Source of the DNA: Vibrio maritimus
GTDB lineage: Bacteria > Pseudomonadota > Gammaproteobacteria > Enterobacterales > Vibrionaceae
Length of the DNA stretch: 64,000 bases
NCBI RefSeq assembly: GCF_021441885.1
Contig: NZ_CP090438.1
Span: 2,480,001 to 2,544,000, forward strand
Direction: 5' to 3'
Part shown: piece after piece, positions 1-8,599 of the stretch
Layout: each line of letters opens with the position of its first letter
How positions within the stretch are numbered: position 1 is the first letter of the stretch
Notes under the pieces: generated by a model
The model's database searches: none
What the model was told of the DNA's origin: nothing
Seen by the model: the letters and a program-made list of their open reading frames with translations, nothing else
Position numbers and translations under genes: made by a program

Positions 1-87
1 TGAGACACCGGTTGTGATGAGCAAGCCGAAAACAATGGAAAACCCTACTGCCTTTATTACTGAATGTATTCTTTTGCCTTGATTCAT
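1..87 (-). CDS. N-terminal fragment of a membrane or exported protein, cut by the window edge
   Basis: Twenty-nine codons read leftward from an ATG at 87 to the window edge. They begin MNQGKR and continue into a hydrophobic stretch (about residues 10-27), so this is a signal anchor or signal peptide. A GAGG ribosome-binding site lies about 7 nt upstream of the ATG. A promoter with a repeated 17-bp operator (150-166) and a TATGAT hexamer (124-129) precedes it, the same arrangement as for the outer-membrane protein genes to the right. The fragment is too short to name a family. Confidence 0.6.
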   Translation of the reverse strand, partial: MNQGKRIHSVIKAVGFSIVFGLLITTGVS

Positions 88-123
88 GAAGGTGCCTCAT
101 TATTGGCTAATTTAGAGGCACAA

Positions 124-166
124 ATCATAGCCAAGGTCACTTTTGGCAAACGCACTAACAGTGCAA
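124..166 (-). promoter_or_regulatory. Operator copy A plus -10 box, upstream of the left-edge gene
   Basis: Read on the minus strand, TTGCAC-N5-GTGCGT (166-150) is followed after 20 nt by TATGAT (129-124). The predicted start of transcription is near 117, 30 nt before the ATG at 87. This is one of six copies with the same geometry; the operator centre falls at about -41, where class II activators bind. Confidence 0.65.
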
Positions 167-195
167 AAAAGCCAGAACACAAGGTTCTGGCTTTT
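165..195 (-). terminator. Rho-independent terminator of the RND efflux operon
   Basis: GCCAGAAC (171-178) pairs with GTTCTGGC (184-191) around a 5-nt loop. On the minus strand the hairpin is followed by a U tract (the A run at 165-170). It lies 30 nt after the stop codon of the RND permease gene. Confidence 0.85.
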
Positions 196-224
196 AATAA
201 CATCATGGCGGTCGCAATGACGAA

Positions 225-3200
225 TTAATCCAATATCTCTAAAGGCGTTTTATTGGGTTTCAGTTTCTCTCGAAGCGTCTGGAATACCGCATAGAAACCA
301 GGTGTGAGCACCGCACCTAACGTCATAACACAAAGAATACCACCAATGAGGGCAACACCCATGTTGTTCTGAGCCACGGAGCCTGCGCCATCTGCCAAGA
401 CCATCGGCACGATGCCTAATACAAACGACCATGAGGTCATATTTACTGCTCTAAAACGCATAGTACCACCTGCGATCGCAGCTTCCTCGATCGATAAGCC
501 TTCATCCTCACGTTTTATCTTAGCGAACTCCACGATGAGGATTGCGTTCTTAGCCGCGAGTGCAATCAGCAACACAAGACCAATCTGTCCATAAAGCGTA
601 AGCGCCATGCCGTTCGCGGCCAGTGCAATCATAGTACCGACCGCCGCTGTTGGTGCTGCAATAATGATGGCCGTAGGCAGTGCCCAAGACTCATATTGCG
701 CAGCCAAAAACAGATAGATGAAAATAAGCGCTAAACCAAACGCGTAAGCAATTGCGTTACCCGCCATTTTTTCTTGTAGCGCCATTGAGGTCCATTCATA
801 GCTATAACCAACAGGGAGCACTTCTTCAGCCACTCTTTCCATTGCGGCGATGGTTTCACCAGACGAATACCCTGGCGCCGTCCCCACGAAGATCTTTGTC
901 GCTGCCAACATGTTGTAGCGGTTGGTGATATCTGGAACCAAGGTAGGCTCAATGCTCGCCACTTCCGACAAAGGTAACATCTCACCGGCAGCGGTTCGAA
1001 CGTGAATACGACCGATATCTTCCGGATCTACACGTTGCTCAGGCTTAGCTTGTAGGTACACATAGTAAGTTCGGCCCCACAATGAAAAGTCATTCACACG
1101 TGCTGACGCAAGATTCGTCATAATGGCTTCGTTAATCGTTGAAACAGGGATGCCATATTGGCGCGCTTTTTCTCTGTCGATATCGATAGCGAAATGCGGA
1201 ACGTTCGCTCTAAACAACGAGAAAACGCCTTGCAGTTCCGGTTGCTGGTTCGCGGCAGCAATCAACTCTTGCATGGTTTGCGCGAGCTCCGCTTTTGGTC
1301 GGCCTTGAAGATCTTGCAACATAAACTCGAGGTTAGCACCAGAGCCGATACCCGGAATCGCCGGTGGAGTAATCGCCATTGCAATACCTTGAGGGAACTG
1401 ACTCAGCGCACGATTAAGCCTTGCTTGCACACCCGGCGCTGTGTTGTCGCCTTCTAAGAGACGGCGCTCTTCCCATGGTTTCAGGTCAACGAAGAAGGTT
1501 GCTGAGTTTGCCTGACGTGAGAAAGTCAGGATACCAAAACCGACAGCACCGCCAACGTTATCGACCGCAGGATCGTCAAGAATGATCTTCTCGACTTGTT
1601 CAGTAAACGCACTGGTTCGAGCCAGCGATGCCCCATCAGGCAGTTGAACGATAGCAAGCATAGTGCCTTTGTCTTCGTTCTGAATAAACGCCGTCGGGAT
1701 CTGCTGATTCATCGCAACCATAACGCCAATCGTTCCACCAAAAAGCACCAACAGTACAATGGCTTTACGAACTACAACCGTGACTGCTTTGCCATAAACT
1801 GCAGTGACCTTTTCAAATCCACTGTTGAATGCGACAAACCATTTAGGTTGTTTCTCGACTCGCTTCATGATGAGCGAACAAAGTGCTGGCGATAGCGTCA
1901 ATGCATTAACGGCAGAAAGAATCAGCGCAATACAGATAGTCAATCCAAACTGCGAGAACATCTGCCCTGTGATGCCCGGCAAGAAGCTAACTGGAAGGAA
2001 AACAGCCAACATTACGAGTGTTGAGGCAATAATCGGTCCAGTCACCTCTTTCATCGCTTCGAACGTCGCCTTAGCTGGCGAATAGTCTAGGTTTTCATTC
2101 AACAGACGTTCGACGTTCTCGATCACCAAAATCGCATTATCGACCACGATACCGATGGCAAGTATCAGGCCGAACAAGGTAATCGTGTTGATGGTAAAGC
2201 CAATCGCATCCATAAAGAAGAAGGTGCCTACGAGAGATACTGGTATAGCGACCAAAGGTACAATCGTCGCGCGAATATTACCTAGGAACAGATACGTCAC
2301 CACCACTACCAATACTGCCGCGACCAAAAGCGTCTCTGTGATATCGCTAATGGAATCTTCGATGAAGTTGGTGATGTCGAACGGATACGCATAGTCCATA
2401 TCATGTGGCCAAGGCGTCTCCGCGAGCATTTCTTTAATCGCAGCCCCTGTTTGCAATGCATTCGCACCCGGTGCCAATGAAATCGTCATTAACGAGGCAG
2501 GCTTACCATTGAGTCTGGCGTACGATTCATAACGATCGTTCCCCATCTCAATATCTGCGATATCACTGACATAAATATTGCTGCCATCAGCATCGGTTTT
2601 CACCATGATCGACGCAAACTCATCAACGTCAGTAAGACGTTCCTCACCTAGTAAAGGAATTTGGAATGACACGTCATCACTGACCAGTGTCGCACCCAAC
2701 TGACCAGCTGGTGATTGCGCATTTTGGTCAATGAGTGCTTGTCTAACTTCGCTGGTTGTCACGTTCAGCGCTTTCATTTTGTCGACATCAAGCCAGATAC
2801 GCATTGCGTAACTGGTACCAAGTACATTGGTATCACCGACGCCAGGAATTCGAGCGAGGCGGTCCTGAAGGTTGATCTCGACCCAAGTATTGAGGTGCGT
2901 TTCGCTATAAGTATCATTCGGAGAGTGTACGGCCAGCGCCATCAAGGTATCTGACGATGCCTTAAATACCTGCACACCCATGCTGTTAACAACCGCAGGC
3001 AGTAACGGCAGCGCCGCAGAAACGCGGTTTTGAACGTTAACCTGCGCCATATCTGGATCAGTACCGATATTAAACGTCACCTGCAGACGATAAGACCCGT
3101 CGTTAGCCGCTCGCGAATCCATGTAGAGCATGTCGTCAACACCGTTAACCTCTGCTTCAATGGCAGCGCCGACAACACTTTCAATGGTTTCTGCACTCGC

Positions 3201-3356
3201 ACCAGGGTAGACGGCAACGACGTTAATCACTGGCGGCGTAATATCTGGATAGTCAGAAACTGGCATCATTTTGATGGCGACAGCACCAATAAGCGCCAAC
3301 ACAATCGAGATGACAAAGGCAAATTTGGGACGATAGATAAAAAACTTGCTTAGCAT
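225..3356 (-). CDS. RND (HAE1 family) multidrug efflux permease, AcrB-like
   Basis: An inner-membrane proton/drug antiporter of 1043 residues, the usual length for AcrB-like pumps. It has a first membrane helix near residues 11-29, large periplasmic loops, a second group of helices from about 340, and a C-terminal helix bundle. The TM4 proton-relay motif reads VVDNAILVIEN, so the second of the usual two Asp residues (AcrB D408) is Asn407 here. The TM10 lysine motif AAKNAILIVEF is present. The gene follows the adaptor gene by 12 nt, so the two form an operon; no outer-membrane TolC-type gene is included. A ribosome site AAGGG precedes the ATG. The substrate cannot be inferred. Confidence 0.95.
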   Translation of the reverse strand: MLSKFFIYRPKFAFVISIVLALIGAVAIKMMPVSDYPDITPPVINVVAVYPGASAETIESVVGAAIEAEVNGVDDMLYMDSRAANDGSYRLQVTFNIGTDPDMAQVNVQNRVSAALPLLPAVVNSMGVQVFKASSDTLMALAVHSPNDTYSETHLNTWVEINLQDRLARIPGVGDTNVLGTSYAMRIWLDVDKMKALNVTTSEVRQALIDQNAQSPAGQLGATLVSDDVSFQIPLLGEERLTDVDEFASIMVKTDADGSNIYVSDIADIEMGNDRYESYARLNGKPASLMTISLAPGANALQTGAAIKEMLAETPWPHDMDYAYPFDITNFIEDSISDITETLLVAAVLVVVVTYLFLGNIRATIVPLVAIPVSLVGTFFFMDAIGFTINTITLFGLILAIGIVVDNAILVIENVERLLNENLDYSPAKATFEAMKEVTGPIIASTLVMLAVFLPVSFLPGITGQMFSQFGLTICIALILSAVNALTLSPALCSLIMKRVEKQPKWFVAFNSGFEKVTAVYGKAVTVVVRKAIVLLVLFGGTIGVMVAMNQQIPTAFIQNEDKGTMLAIVQLPDGASLARTSAFTEQVEKIILDDPAVDNVGGAVGFGILTFSRQANSATFFVDLKPWEERRLLEGDNTAPGVQARLNRALSQFPQGIAMAITPPAIPGIGSGANLEFMLQDLQGRPKAELAQTMQELIAAANQQPELQGVFSLFRANVPHFAIDIDREKARQYGIPVSTINEAIMTNLASARVNDFSLWGRTYYVYLQAKPEQRVDPEDIGRIHVRTAAGEMLPLSEVASIEPTLVPDITNRYNMLAATKIFVGTAPGYSSGETIAAMERVAEEVLPVGYSYEWTSMALQEKMAGNAIAYAFGLALIFIYLFLAAQYESWALPTAIIIAAPTAAVGTMIALAANGMALTLYGQIGLVLLIALAAKNAILIVEFAKIKREDEGLSIEEAAIAGGTMRFRAVNMTSWSFVLGIVPMVLADGAGSVAQNNMGVALIGGILCVMTLGAVLTPGFYAVFQTLREKLKPNKTPLEILD

Positions 3357-3368
3357 AGTTAGCCCTTA

Positions 3369-4412
3369 TTATTGAACCACGACTGGAACGTTTGGACGAA
3401 CGCGGACTAATCCATCAGTGATCACTTGCTCTCCCTCGCTAACGCCCGATTGAATGAACACCTGATTGCCATCACGAGACAACACCTCGACTTCACGGCG
3501 CTCAGCGAGTCCTTCATCATTGATAACGTAGATAAACTGCATCATCAGATCCTGCATAACCGCTGACTGAGGAATCCAAAAGCCGGTTTGCTCGCTCTGG
3601 CTTGTTAACAGCACACGAACGACTTGGTTGGGTCTAAGTGCATTGCTTTGATTTGAGAATTCAGCAGCGGCTTGCAGTGTCCCTGTAGAGGTATTCACCT
3701 TGTTATCGATAAAGCTGATAGTGCCATTTTTCCCATGCTCATCGAGGGAAACAATTACTTCCCCAGACTGATCGATTGGGAAACGCGTGTAGTCATCTTC
3801 ACCCAACGAGAAAGAGGCATTAAGAGGGTCAAGCTGCGCAATATCAATCACAGGACCTGCAATCGGTGACACCATATCTCCCAAGGAGAAGTTGCTTTTA
3901 CCAAGCTGCCCATCATAAGGAGCGCGAATTTTGGTATGCCAGAGATCGTTTTTCGCACTGTCCACCGATGCTTTCGCTTTAGCTAAACCAGCTTCTGCAA
4001 TCGAGAGGGTTGCGCTTGCATCATCGAGGTTCGCCTCTGTGGCACTACCTGACTGAACAAGTTCGTTGGTTCGATCATAATTTAGCTGAGCTTGTCGTTT
4101 GGTGGCCTCAGCTTGCTGTTCGTTAGCAATGGCAGATTGGAGTGCTAACTTGTAAGGCGTATCATCGATCTGAAACAGCACATCACCTTTTTTAACGTAT
4201 GCGCCATCCGAGAAATATTGCTGGTGTAGATACCCTGATACACGCGCAATAAGGCGTGCATGCTCTTGAGCTTCCAGCTTGCCAGTCAGCACGATGCTTG
4301 GTTGGTATACCCCTTCTTCGGCAGAAATGGCCGTAACAGGAACACCTGCAGCAAACGCAGACGAGATGGAAATGCTCATTGCGACAGGTAGAAGCAGTGG
4401 ATGTAATTTCAT
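3369..4412 (-). CDS. RND efflux periplasmic adaptor (membrane fusion protein, AcrA/MexE-like)
   Basis: This 347-residue adaptor links the downstream RND permease to an outer-membrane channel. It starts with a Sec signal peptide (MKLHPLLLP to SSAFAAG, about 22 residues, with no lipobox, so it is not an AcrA-type lipoprotein). Biotinyl/lipoyl-like halves flank an alpha-helical hairpin at roughly residues 75-150, followed by a beta-barrel domain. I chose the ATG at 4412 because an AGAGG ribosome site precedes it and the signal peptide starts there; an upstream ATG at 4490 would add 26 residues that mask the signal. It is co-transcribed with the permease. Confidence 0.92.
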   Translation of the reverse strand: MKLHPLLLPVAMSISISSAFAAGVPVTAISAEEGVYQPSIVLTGKLEAQEHARLIARVSGYLHQQYFSDGAYVKKGDVLFQIDDTPYKLALQSAIANEQQAEATKRQAQLNYDRTNELVQSGSATEANLDDASATLSIAEAGLAKAKASVDSAKNDLWHTKIRAPYDGQLGKSNFSLGDMVSPIAGPVIDIAQLDPLNASFSLGEDDYTRFPIDQSGEVIVSLDEHGKNGTISFIDNKVNTSTGTLQAAAEFSNQSNALRPNQVVRVLLTSQSEQTGFWIPQSAVMQDLMMQFIYVINDEGLAERREVEVLSRDGNQVFIQSGVSEGEQVITDGLVRVRPNVPVVVQ

Positions 4413-4491
4413 AGAAACCTCTAAAGAATAACTCAGGTCAAAATCTGTGAGTTTCCGTAGAGTAGAGGGGCTTAATGAAACCACTAGCAAG

Positions 4492-4518
4492 AAAATATGG
4501 AGAGCACTGTGGCTCTCC
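4492..4518 (-). terminator. Terminator after the FadL-family gene
   Basis: GGAGAGC (4499-4505) pairs with GCTCTCC (4512-4518) around a 6-nt loop. On the minus strand a T-rich stretch (ATATTTTC) follows. It separates the porin gene from the efflux operon, so the efflux operon probably has its own promoter. Confidence 0.7.
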
Positions 4519-4543
4519 TCTACGGAATAATACAGATAGGAAT

Positions 4544-5710
4544 TTAGTAGGCGTAGCTCACGCTAAGAACGTGGATACGGTTGCTGTCGACGCTGCCTTG
4601 GAAGTAAGGGTCGCCGTCAGCGTCGCGATAGGTAACATCTTGCGTGCCTAAATCTCGGTACTGATAGGCGATGCCCAATCGGTGACCGTTGGATAAGGTC
4701 TTCTCTGCGCCCATACCTAAAGACCAGTTAGCGCCAATCGCCAGCTCAGGTGACATGTTGTCGATATCGTACATTGCGGTGTCGTGTTTGATGCCCGCTT
4801 GGTAAACCCAATCGTTTTGCGTATAAGCAAGTGCGGCTCCTAGGCTGTATACATTGTTTGCTTGGTCATCAAACTGACTCCATAACTCAACACCCGTCAT
4901 TGCTTTCAGTGTTAGCTGGTTTGAAAGCGAGTGATGGATGCCTAAGTCAAATCGAGACGGCCAAGTCACGTCCTGTTGGATGGTTCTTGTGACTTTTTGG
5001 CCACCCACGGTCAGATCCACGTCGACATCGCTGCCACTGTGATCGACTTTGTGTTTGTAGTTTGCAGACAAATACGTCGCGTCAGACAGATCATACATAG
5101 CCGATAGGATAAAACTTGCGGCCGTTGAACCACCTTCCCCTGCAATGCGCACGAGGTCAACGCCTTGAACTGTGTAACCCGCATCAAACGACGTCATCAT
5201 ATGTTGGATAACCAAAGCGCCACCAAAGCTCAACGAGTCATTGAACTGGTAACCCGCAGCAAAGTGGATATTGAGCGCTTCCTGTGCCATATCGTCAACA
5301 AAGTGCAGCCCAGTTAAGCCTTTGTCATAATCCATACCAAGACCGCCATCACCATGCAGTGAAGCGCCGAGCACCCAACGATCATTAACGCGTTTAGCGT
5401 AAGCTAAACTTGGCACGAGAGAGGCGTTCTTACCGTCGCTCGAAAGACCGCTATAGTTTCCCTTACCATTGTGATCAGAATAGGCATCCAAGTACTGCAG
5501 TCCCAATGAAAAGCTCGAATCTTCAACGCTGGTTAAGCCTGCAGGGCTCGTAATCGCTGAGCTTGCATCAATGCGATTGGTACTGTTACCAACGCCTGCA
5601 GAAGAGACACTATCAAAGGTCGCAACCTCATGTAATAAGATGCCTCCCGCATGGGAAAAACCAGAAATTGACGCCATTAGAGCAATGGCAAGAGTCGTTT
5701 TTTTCATCAT
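4544..5710 (-). CDS. OmpP1/FadL-family outer-membrane transporter
   Basis: A 388-residue beta-barrel for uptake of hydrophobic compounds such as long-chain fatty acids or aromatics. A signal peptide ends at SHAGG (about residue 21). The mature start (GGILLHEVATFDSVSSAGVG) and the following AITSPAGLT segment fit the FadL hatch/plug region. Alternating beta strands fill the rest, ending in VSVSYAY with a C-terminal aromatic residue. Its promoter carries operator copy B (5765-5781), shared with other genes of this region. FadL paralogues are common in vibrios and I cannot tell which substrate this one carries. Confidence 0.88.
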   Translation of the reverse strand: MMKKTTLAIALMASISGFSHAGGILLHEVATFDSVSSAGVGNSTNRIDASSAITSPAGLTSVEDSSFSLGLQYLDAYSDHNGKGNYSGLSSDGKNASLVPSLAYAKRVNDRWVLGASLHGDGGLGMDYDKGLTGLHFVDDMAQEALNIHFAAGYQFNDSLSFGGALVIQHMMTSFDAGYTVQGVDLVRIAGEGGSTAASFILSAMYDLSDATYLSANYKHKVDHSGSDVDVDLTVGGQKVTRTIQQDVTWPSRFDLGIHHSLSNQLTLKAMTGVELWSQFDDQANNVYSLGAALAYTQNDWVYQAGIKHDTAMYDIDNMSPELAIGANWSLGMGAEKTLSNGHRLGIAYQYRDLGTQDVTYRDADGDPYFQGSVDSNRIHVLSVSYAY

Positions 5711-5739
5711 ATGAAACTCATGCTTGTCAGAATGACGTC

Positions 5740-5781
5740 ATGGTATCGAACGGAAAAAAGCAAGTTGCACTGTGAGTGCGG
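5740..5781 (-). promoter_or_regulatory. Operator copy B plus -10 box, upstream of the FadL-family gene
   Basis: On the plus strand the element is TTGCAC-TGTGA-GTGCGG (5765-5781). Read toward the gene, 19 nt separate it from TACCAT (5745-5740). The start codon is at 5710. It has the same operator and spacing as copies A, C, D, E and F. Confidence 0.65.
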
Positions 5782-5854
5782 AAATATTCTGATTGCCCAT
5801 CTTCAGGATAAAATGCTGATGAACAGGCATATTGGAAAACACGTTCTAGATATA

Positions 5855-5885
5855 CAAAAAACGCCCCTATTCGAGGGGCGTTTTA
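5855..5885 (-). terminator. Terminator after the 255-residue outer-membrane protein gene
   Basis: ACGCCCCT (5861-5868) pairs with AGGGGCGT (5874-5881). A runs on the left and T runs on the right make it bidirectional; it lies 20 nt after the stop codon of the minus-strand gene. Confidence 0.88.
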
Positions 5886-5901
5886 CTAGGTTTGGAGCAA
5901 A

Positions 5902-6669
5902 CTAGATTTGGTAGTTGAATTCGATTCGATGCTCACCATCTTTGAAGTTTCCATGCTCAGTCCAATTCGCAAAGTAGCGAATGTTGAAGCGTGGTGTGAA
6001 CTGATAAGACGCGGCGACCTCATGGGCTAGTACTGAAGATTCGCCTTGGAATCCATGCTCGGTGTAGGCTTTTGAACCTGACAAAGTCGTCATCCACATT
6101 GGGTTGTAGTTCAGCCAAATCTTGTCGGTAATTTCGATTTTGGTATAGGTACCGACCAAACCAAATGTACCCGGCACAGAGTAACCGCTAATCACTTCAC
6201 CATTATCACCTTCGACGTTATTTCCAAAGGCGACACCAAGACCAGCTAATGGATAGAACTGAACTGGACCTAACTTTGGTAGCGCTTGGATAAAGCTGTA
6301 GGAGAAGGAGCCTGCTTCATTATTAAAGTCATAGTTAGCGTCAAACTGAGAGCCGCGACCATTGGTCATGTCAGCTTGAAGTCGACGAAAACGAAGGCTA
6401 TCTACACTATCGTTTGCGCTATCGCGAAAACCTAAGGTTTCACCCATCGCCCCTTTGATCTCAAACACGTTCATGCCCATAGTGGTATCACTACCGGTAT
6501 CGAACGTCTGACCCATTTTAAAGTTTAAACCACGATCCGTGATGCCTGCTCCTAGCTGGGTGTAAACCGCTAATGGATCGGACATGTCTTGCACTTCGTC
6601 GGCTTCACTCGCTAAAGATACAAAACTGGTGGTTGCCAACAGAGCGGCGATGGTTACGGATGTTTTCAT
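5902..6669 (-). CDS. Putative outer-membrane beta-barrel protein of unknown function
   Basis: A 255-residue protein with a signal peptide (MKTSVTIAALLATTSFVSLAS, about 21 residues). Strand-rich sequence follows, with many Gly, Asn and aromatic residues, and a C-terminal strand ending EFNYQI, typical of a small outer-membrane barrel. I do not recognise the family. It is transcribed away from the Crp/Fnr-family gene, and the 220-nt gap holds operator copy C. This makes it a likely direct target of that regulator, together with the FadL porin that follows on the same strand behind its own promoter. Confidence 0.75.
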   Translation of the reverse strand: MKTSVTIAALLATTSFVSLASEADEVQDMSDPLAVYTQLGAGITDRGLNFKMGQTFDTGSDTTMGMNVFEIKGAMGETLGFRDSANDSVDSLRFRRLQADMTNGRGSQFDANYDFNNEAGSFSYSFIQALPKLGPVQFYPLAGLGVAFGNNVEGDNGEVISGYSVPGTFGLVGTYTKIEITDKIWLNYNPMWMTTLSGSKAYTEHGFQGESSVLAHEVAASYQFTPRFNIRYFANWTEHGNFKDGEHRIEFNYQI

Positions 6670-6704
6670 TGATTCGGTCTCTACAGAAACGGATTTAGAG
6701 CGCT

Positions 6705-6747
6705 ATGTTAGATTCGACCGAAAAGTGATGTTGCACAGAGAGTGCAT
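6705..6747 (-). promoter_or_regulatory. Operator copy C plus -10 box, between the outer-membrane protein gene and the Crp/Fnr gene
   Basis: TTGCAC-AGAGA-GTGCAT (6731-6747). On the minus strand 20 nt separate it from TAACAT (6710-6705). The predicted transcript starts near 6698 and the gene at 6669. The Crp/Fnr gene starts about 143 nt away in the other direction, so autoregulation is also possible. Confidence 0.65.
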
Positions 6748-6889
6748 TTTTTGAACAAAACTGATAACCATGAGTTATCAAATAAATAACCAAAACCCCA
6801 TATATCAAAATTTGGGGTATGTATATTCTTTACGCGTGAAACTCAAAACCGCTACGGATTGGCTCAAAAGAATCAATAAAGGCCCGTTT

Positions 6890-7531
6890 ATGAATATCCG
6901 AAATGTTTTGAAAAATACCTATTTAATTGATGATCAGCTTACAGACGACCTATTATCTAAAGGACAAATAACCGCCCTGCCAAAGGGTAAATTTTTGTTC
7001 TTTCAAGAGCAGTCTGCCGAGTACATTGCAATCCCCATAACCGGCATACTTGGTTTCTACCCTGTTGTTGAAGATGGCGCTAACGTCAGCTACAACCTCA
7101 TCACGCCCGGCATCATTTTTAACGATGTTCCGTACATCTTAGGGGGTGGAAGCCAAGCCGATGTTCGTGCCATTTCTGACTGTAAGGTTCTTTTACTTTC
7201 CTATTCGCACGTGAAAGAGTTAATGGACTCTTGCTGTGCGTTTTCAAAAATGCTCAATCTATCGCTCGCTCGTAAACAGAGATTCTGTCTGACCTTGTTC
7301 AATCTGCGCGGTGAGAAAGACAAGTCTGTAAAGATCCAAAAAGCGCTCGAAGCCATATCCGAAGTCACTAATGATGGCGCAATTCCCGTCAACATCGGCG
7401 TTTTAGCTTCACTGCTCAACATGTCTCGAAACACAGTTGGTCAGTTTATTAGCCGGGCAATCGCAAATAATGAGCTAATAAAGTCTAGCTTTGGCTATCG
7501 CTTGGTTGCCAAAACTGCACTTGCTGCATAA
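6890..7531 (+). CDS. Crp/Fnr-family transcriptional regulator, divergent type
   Basis: A DNA-binding regulator of about 213 residues with an N-terminal cyclic-nucleotide-binding-like beta-roll (about 20-115), a dimer helix and a C-terminal winged helix. The helix-turn-helix reads LASLLNMSRNTVGQF. Compared with CRP (SRETVGR), Arg180 is kept while Glu181 is Asn and Arg185 is Gln, which should change the recognised site. The cAMP-pocket signature and the N-terminal cysteines of FNR are absent, so the signal is unknown. I prefer ATG 6890 (preceded by AAAGG); an ATG at 6770 would add 40 atypical residues. It is divergent from the outer-membrane protein gene and is the best candidate to bind the six repeated operators. 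Confidence 0.82.
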   Translation: MNIRNVLKNTYLIDDQLTDDLLSKGQITALPKGKFLFFQEQSAEYIAIPITGILGFYPVVEDGANVSYNLITPGIIFNDVPYILGGGSQADVRAISDCKVLLLSYSHVKELMDSCCAFSKMLNLSLARKQRFCLTLFNLRGEKDKSVKIQKALEAISEVTNDGAIPVNIGVLASLLNMSRNTVGQFISRAIANNELIKSSFGYRLVAKTALAA

Positions 7532-7566
7532 TAATTTGTTTAACAACAATAGGATGGAGATTGATT

Positions 7567-8406
7567 TTGGACTTAAATCTCGCAAGAACATTTGTGCTCG
7601 TTTTTCAGCATCAATCATTTACAAAAGCAGCGGATATACTGGGAGTCAGTCAACCTGCAGTAAGTAAAGCCATCCGCAAACTCGAATCAGATGTGGGTGA
7701 TGCCTTATTCGTTAAGTCGGGACGAGGTATTTCCCCCACCAGCCGCGCAGTATCACTGGCTACCGACTTTCAACGAGCAATCGACATTATCGATAATGCT
7801 GTATTTTCTAAGAATCGACTCTCTATTTACTGTGTTGAAGCGCTTATGCACACTCTTGGAGATATTGAAACAGCCACGTTCAAAGTTCCTCCTTTCGATC
7901 AAGAGTTACTGTTTGATCAACTAAGGGCGCAACAAATCGATCTGGTTATCGACACGACAACCACCAAAGACTCTGCTTTTGAAATCGAATCGATCCATAG
8001 CGAACCTATCGCGGTTATTTGTCGTAAAGATCACCCTAAGATAATCGGTGATACATTTACTCGAGAGCTCTATTATCAGCTTGAGCATATCGAATACAAA
8101 GCGACCAGAGATGGGCGGTCTTTTTTAGAGGTTTTTGCAGAAGAACCGCTTGAACACAGAAACGTCGTACGCCAAGCTTCAAACCAAGCCACGATGGCAA
8201 TGTTAGCCGCAAAATCTGACTGTATCGGTTTGGTATTTCAGTCTTTTGCCAAAGAGTGGGCAGATAGACTCAACCTGAAGATACTGCCTATGCCGGTAAA
8301 ATGTCGAGACGTTCCTATTCATATGATTTACCACAAACGTCGCATCCAAGATCCTCAGCATCGGACAATTCGCGAGCTCATTAAACAACGAATTCATAGC
8401 ATCTGA
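7567..8406 (+). CDS. LysR-family transcriptional regulator
   Basis: A 280-residue regulator with an N-terminal winged helix (LARTFVLVFQHQSFTKAADI, then GVSQPAVSKAIRKLE) and a C-terminal periplasmic-binding-protein-like effector domain. Two in-frame TTG codons could start it; I prefer 7567, which lies 6 nt after GGAGA (7556-7560), since the TTG at 7561 touches the ribosome site. It follows the Crp/Fnr gene by 35 nt and may be co-transcribed. The downstream DUF1254 gene is a plausible target, but the effector is unknown. Confidence 0.88.
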   Translation: MDLNLARTFVLVFQHQSFTKAADILGVSQPAVSKAIRKLESDVGDALFVKSGRGISPTSRAVSLATDFQRAIDIIDNAVFSKNRLSIYCVEALMHTLGDIETATFKVPPFDQELLFDQLRAQQIDLVIDTTTTKDSAFEIESIHSEPIAVICRKDHPKIIGDTFTRELYYQLEHIEYKATRDGRSFLEVFAEEPLEHRNVVRQASNQATMAMLAAKSDCIGLVFQSFAKEWADRLNLKILPMPVKCRDVPIHMIYHKRRIQDPQHRTIRELIKQRIHSI

Positions 8407-8427
8407 GTTATGTAATTTAGCCTATTT

Positions 8428-8456
8428 TAAAAAATGCATTCCCATAAGGAATGCAT
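8428..8456 (-). terminator. Hairpin with a minus-strand U tract, no minus-strand gene upstream
   Basis: ATGCATTCC (8434-8442) pairs perfectly with GGAATGCAT (8448-8456). The T run is only on the minus-strand side, so it would stop transcripts coming from the right, antisense to the LysR gene. On the plus strand it may still act as a weak 3' end for the LysR gene. Confidence 0.5.
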
Positions 8457-8599
8457 CGTATAACCCCCGCACTATTTTTCCTCTTCCAAATTTCCTTTTT
8501 AATAGACCCATGTTGGGCAGCATGGACTCACAAACGCCCATTCATCTTAAGCGAGTTGCTGTATAGGAACAGTCGCCCGCCCAAAAGAAGATAGAACCT

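Noticed and set aside
7515..7527. TGCACTTGCTGCA before the LysR gene as a seventh operator copy
   Set aside because: The half-sites and spacing do not match the 6-5-6 pattern and no -10 box lies 19-20 nt away.
8508..8545. A seventh operator upstream of the DUF1254 gene
   Set aside because: Only a distant TGGGC/GCCCA pair is present; it does not match the half-sites.
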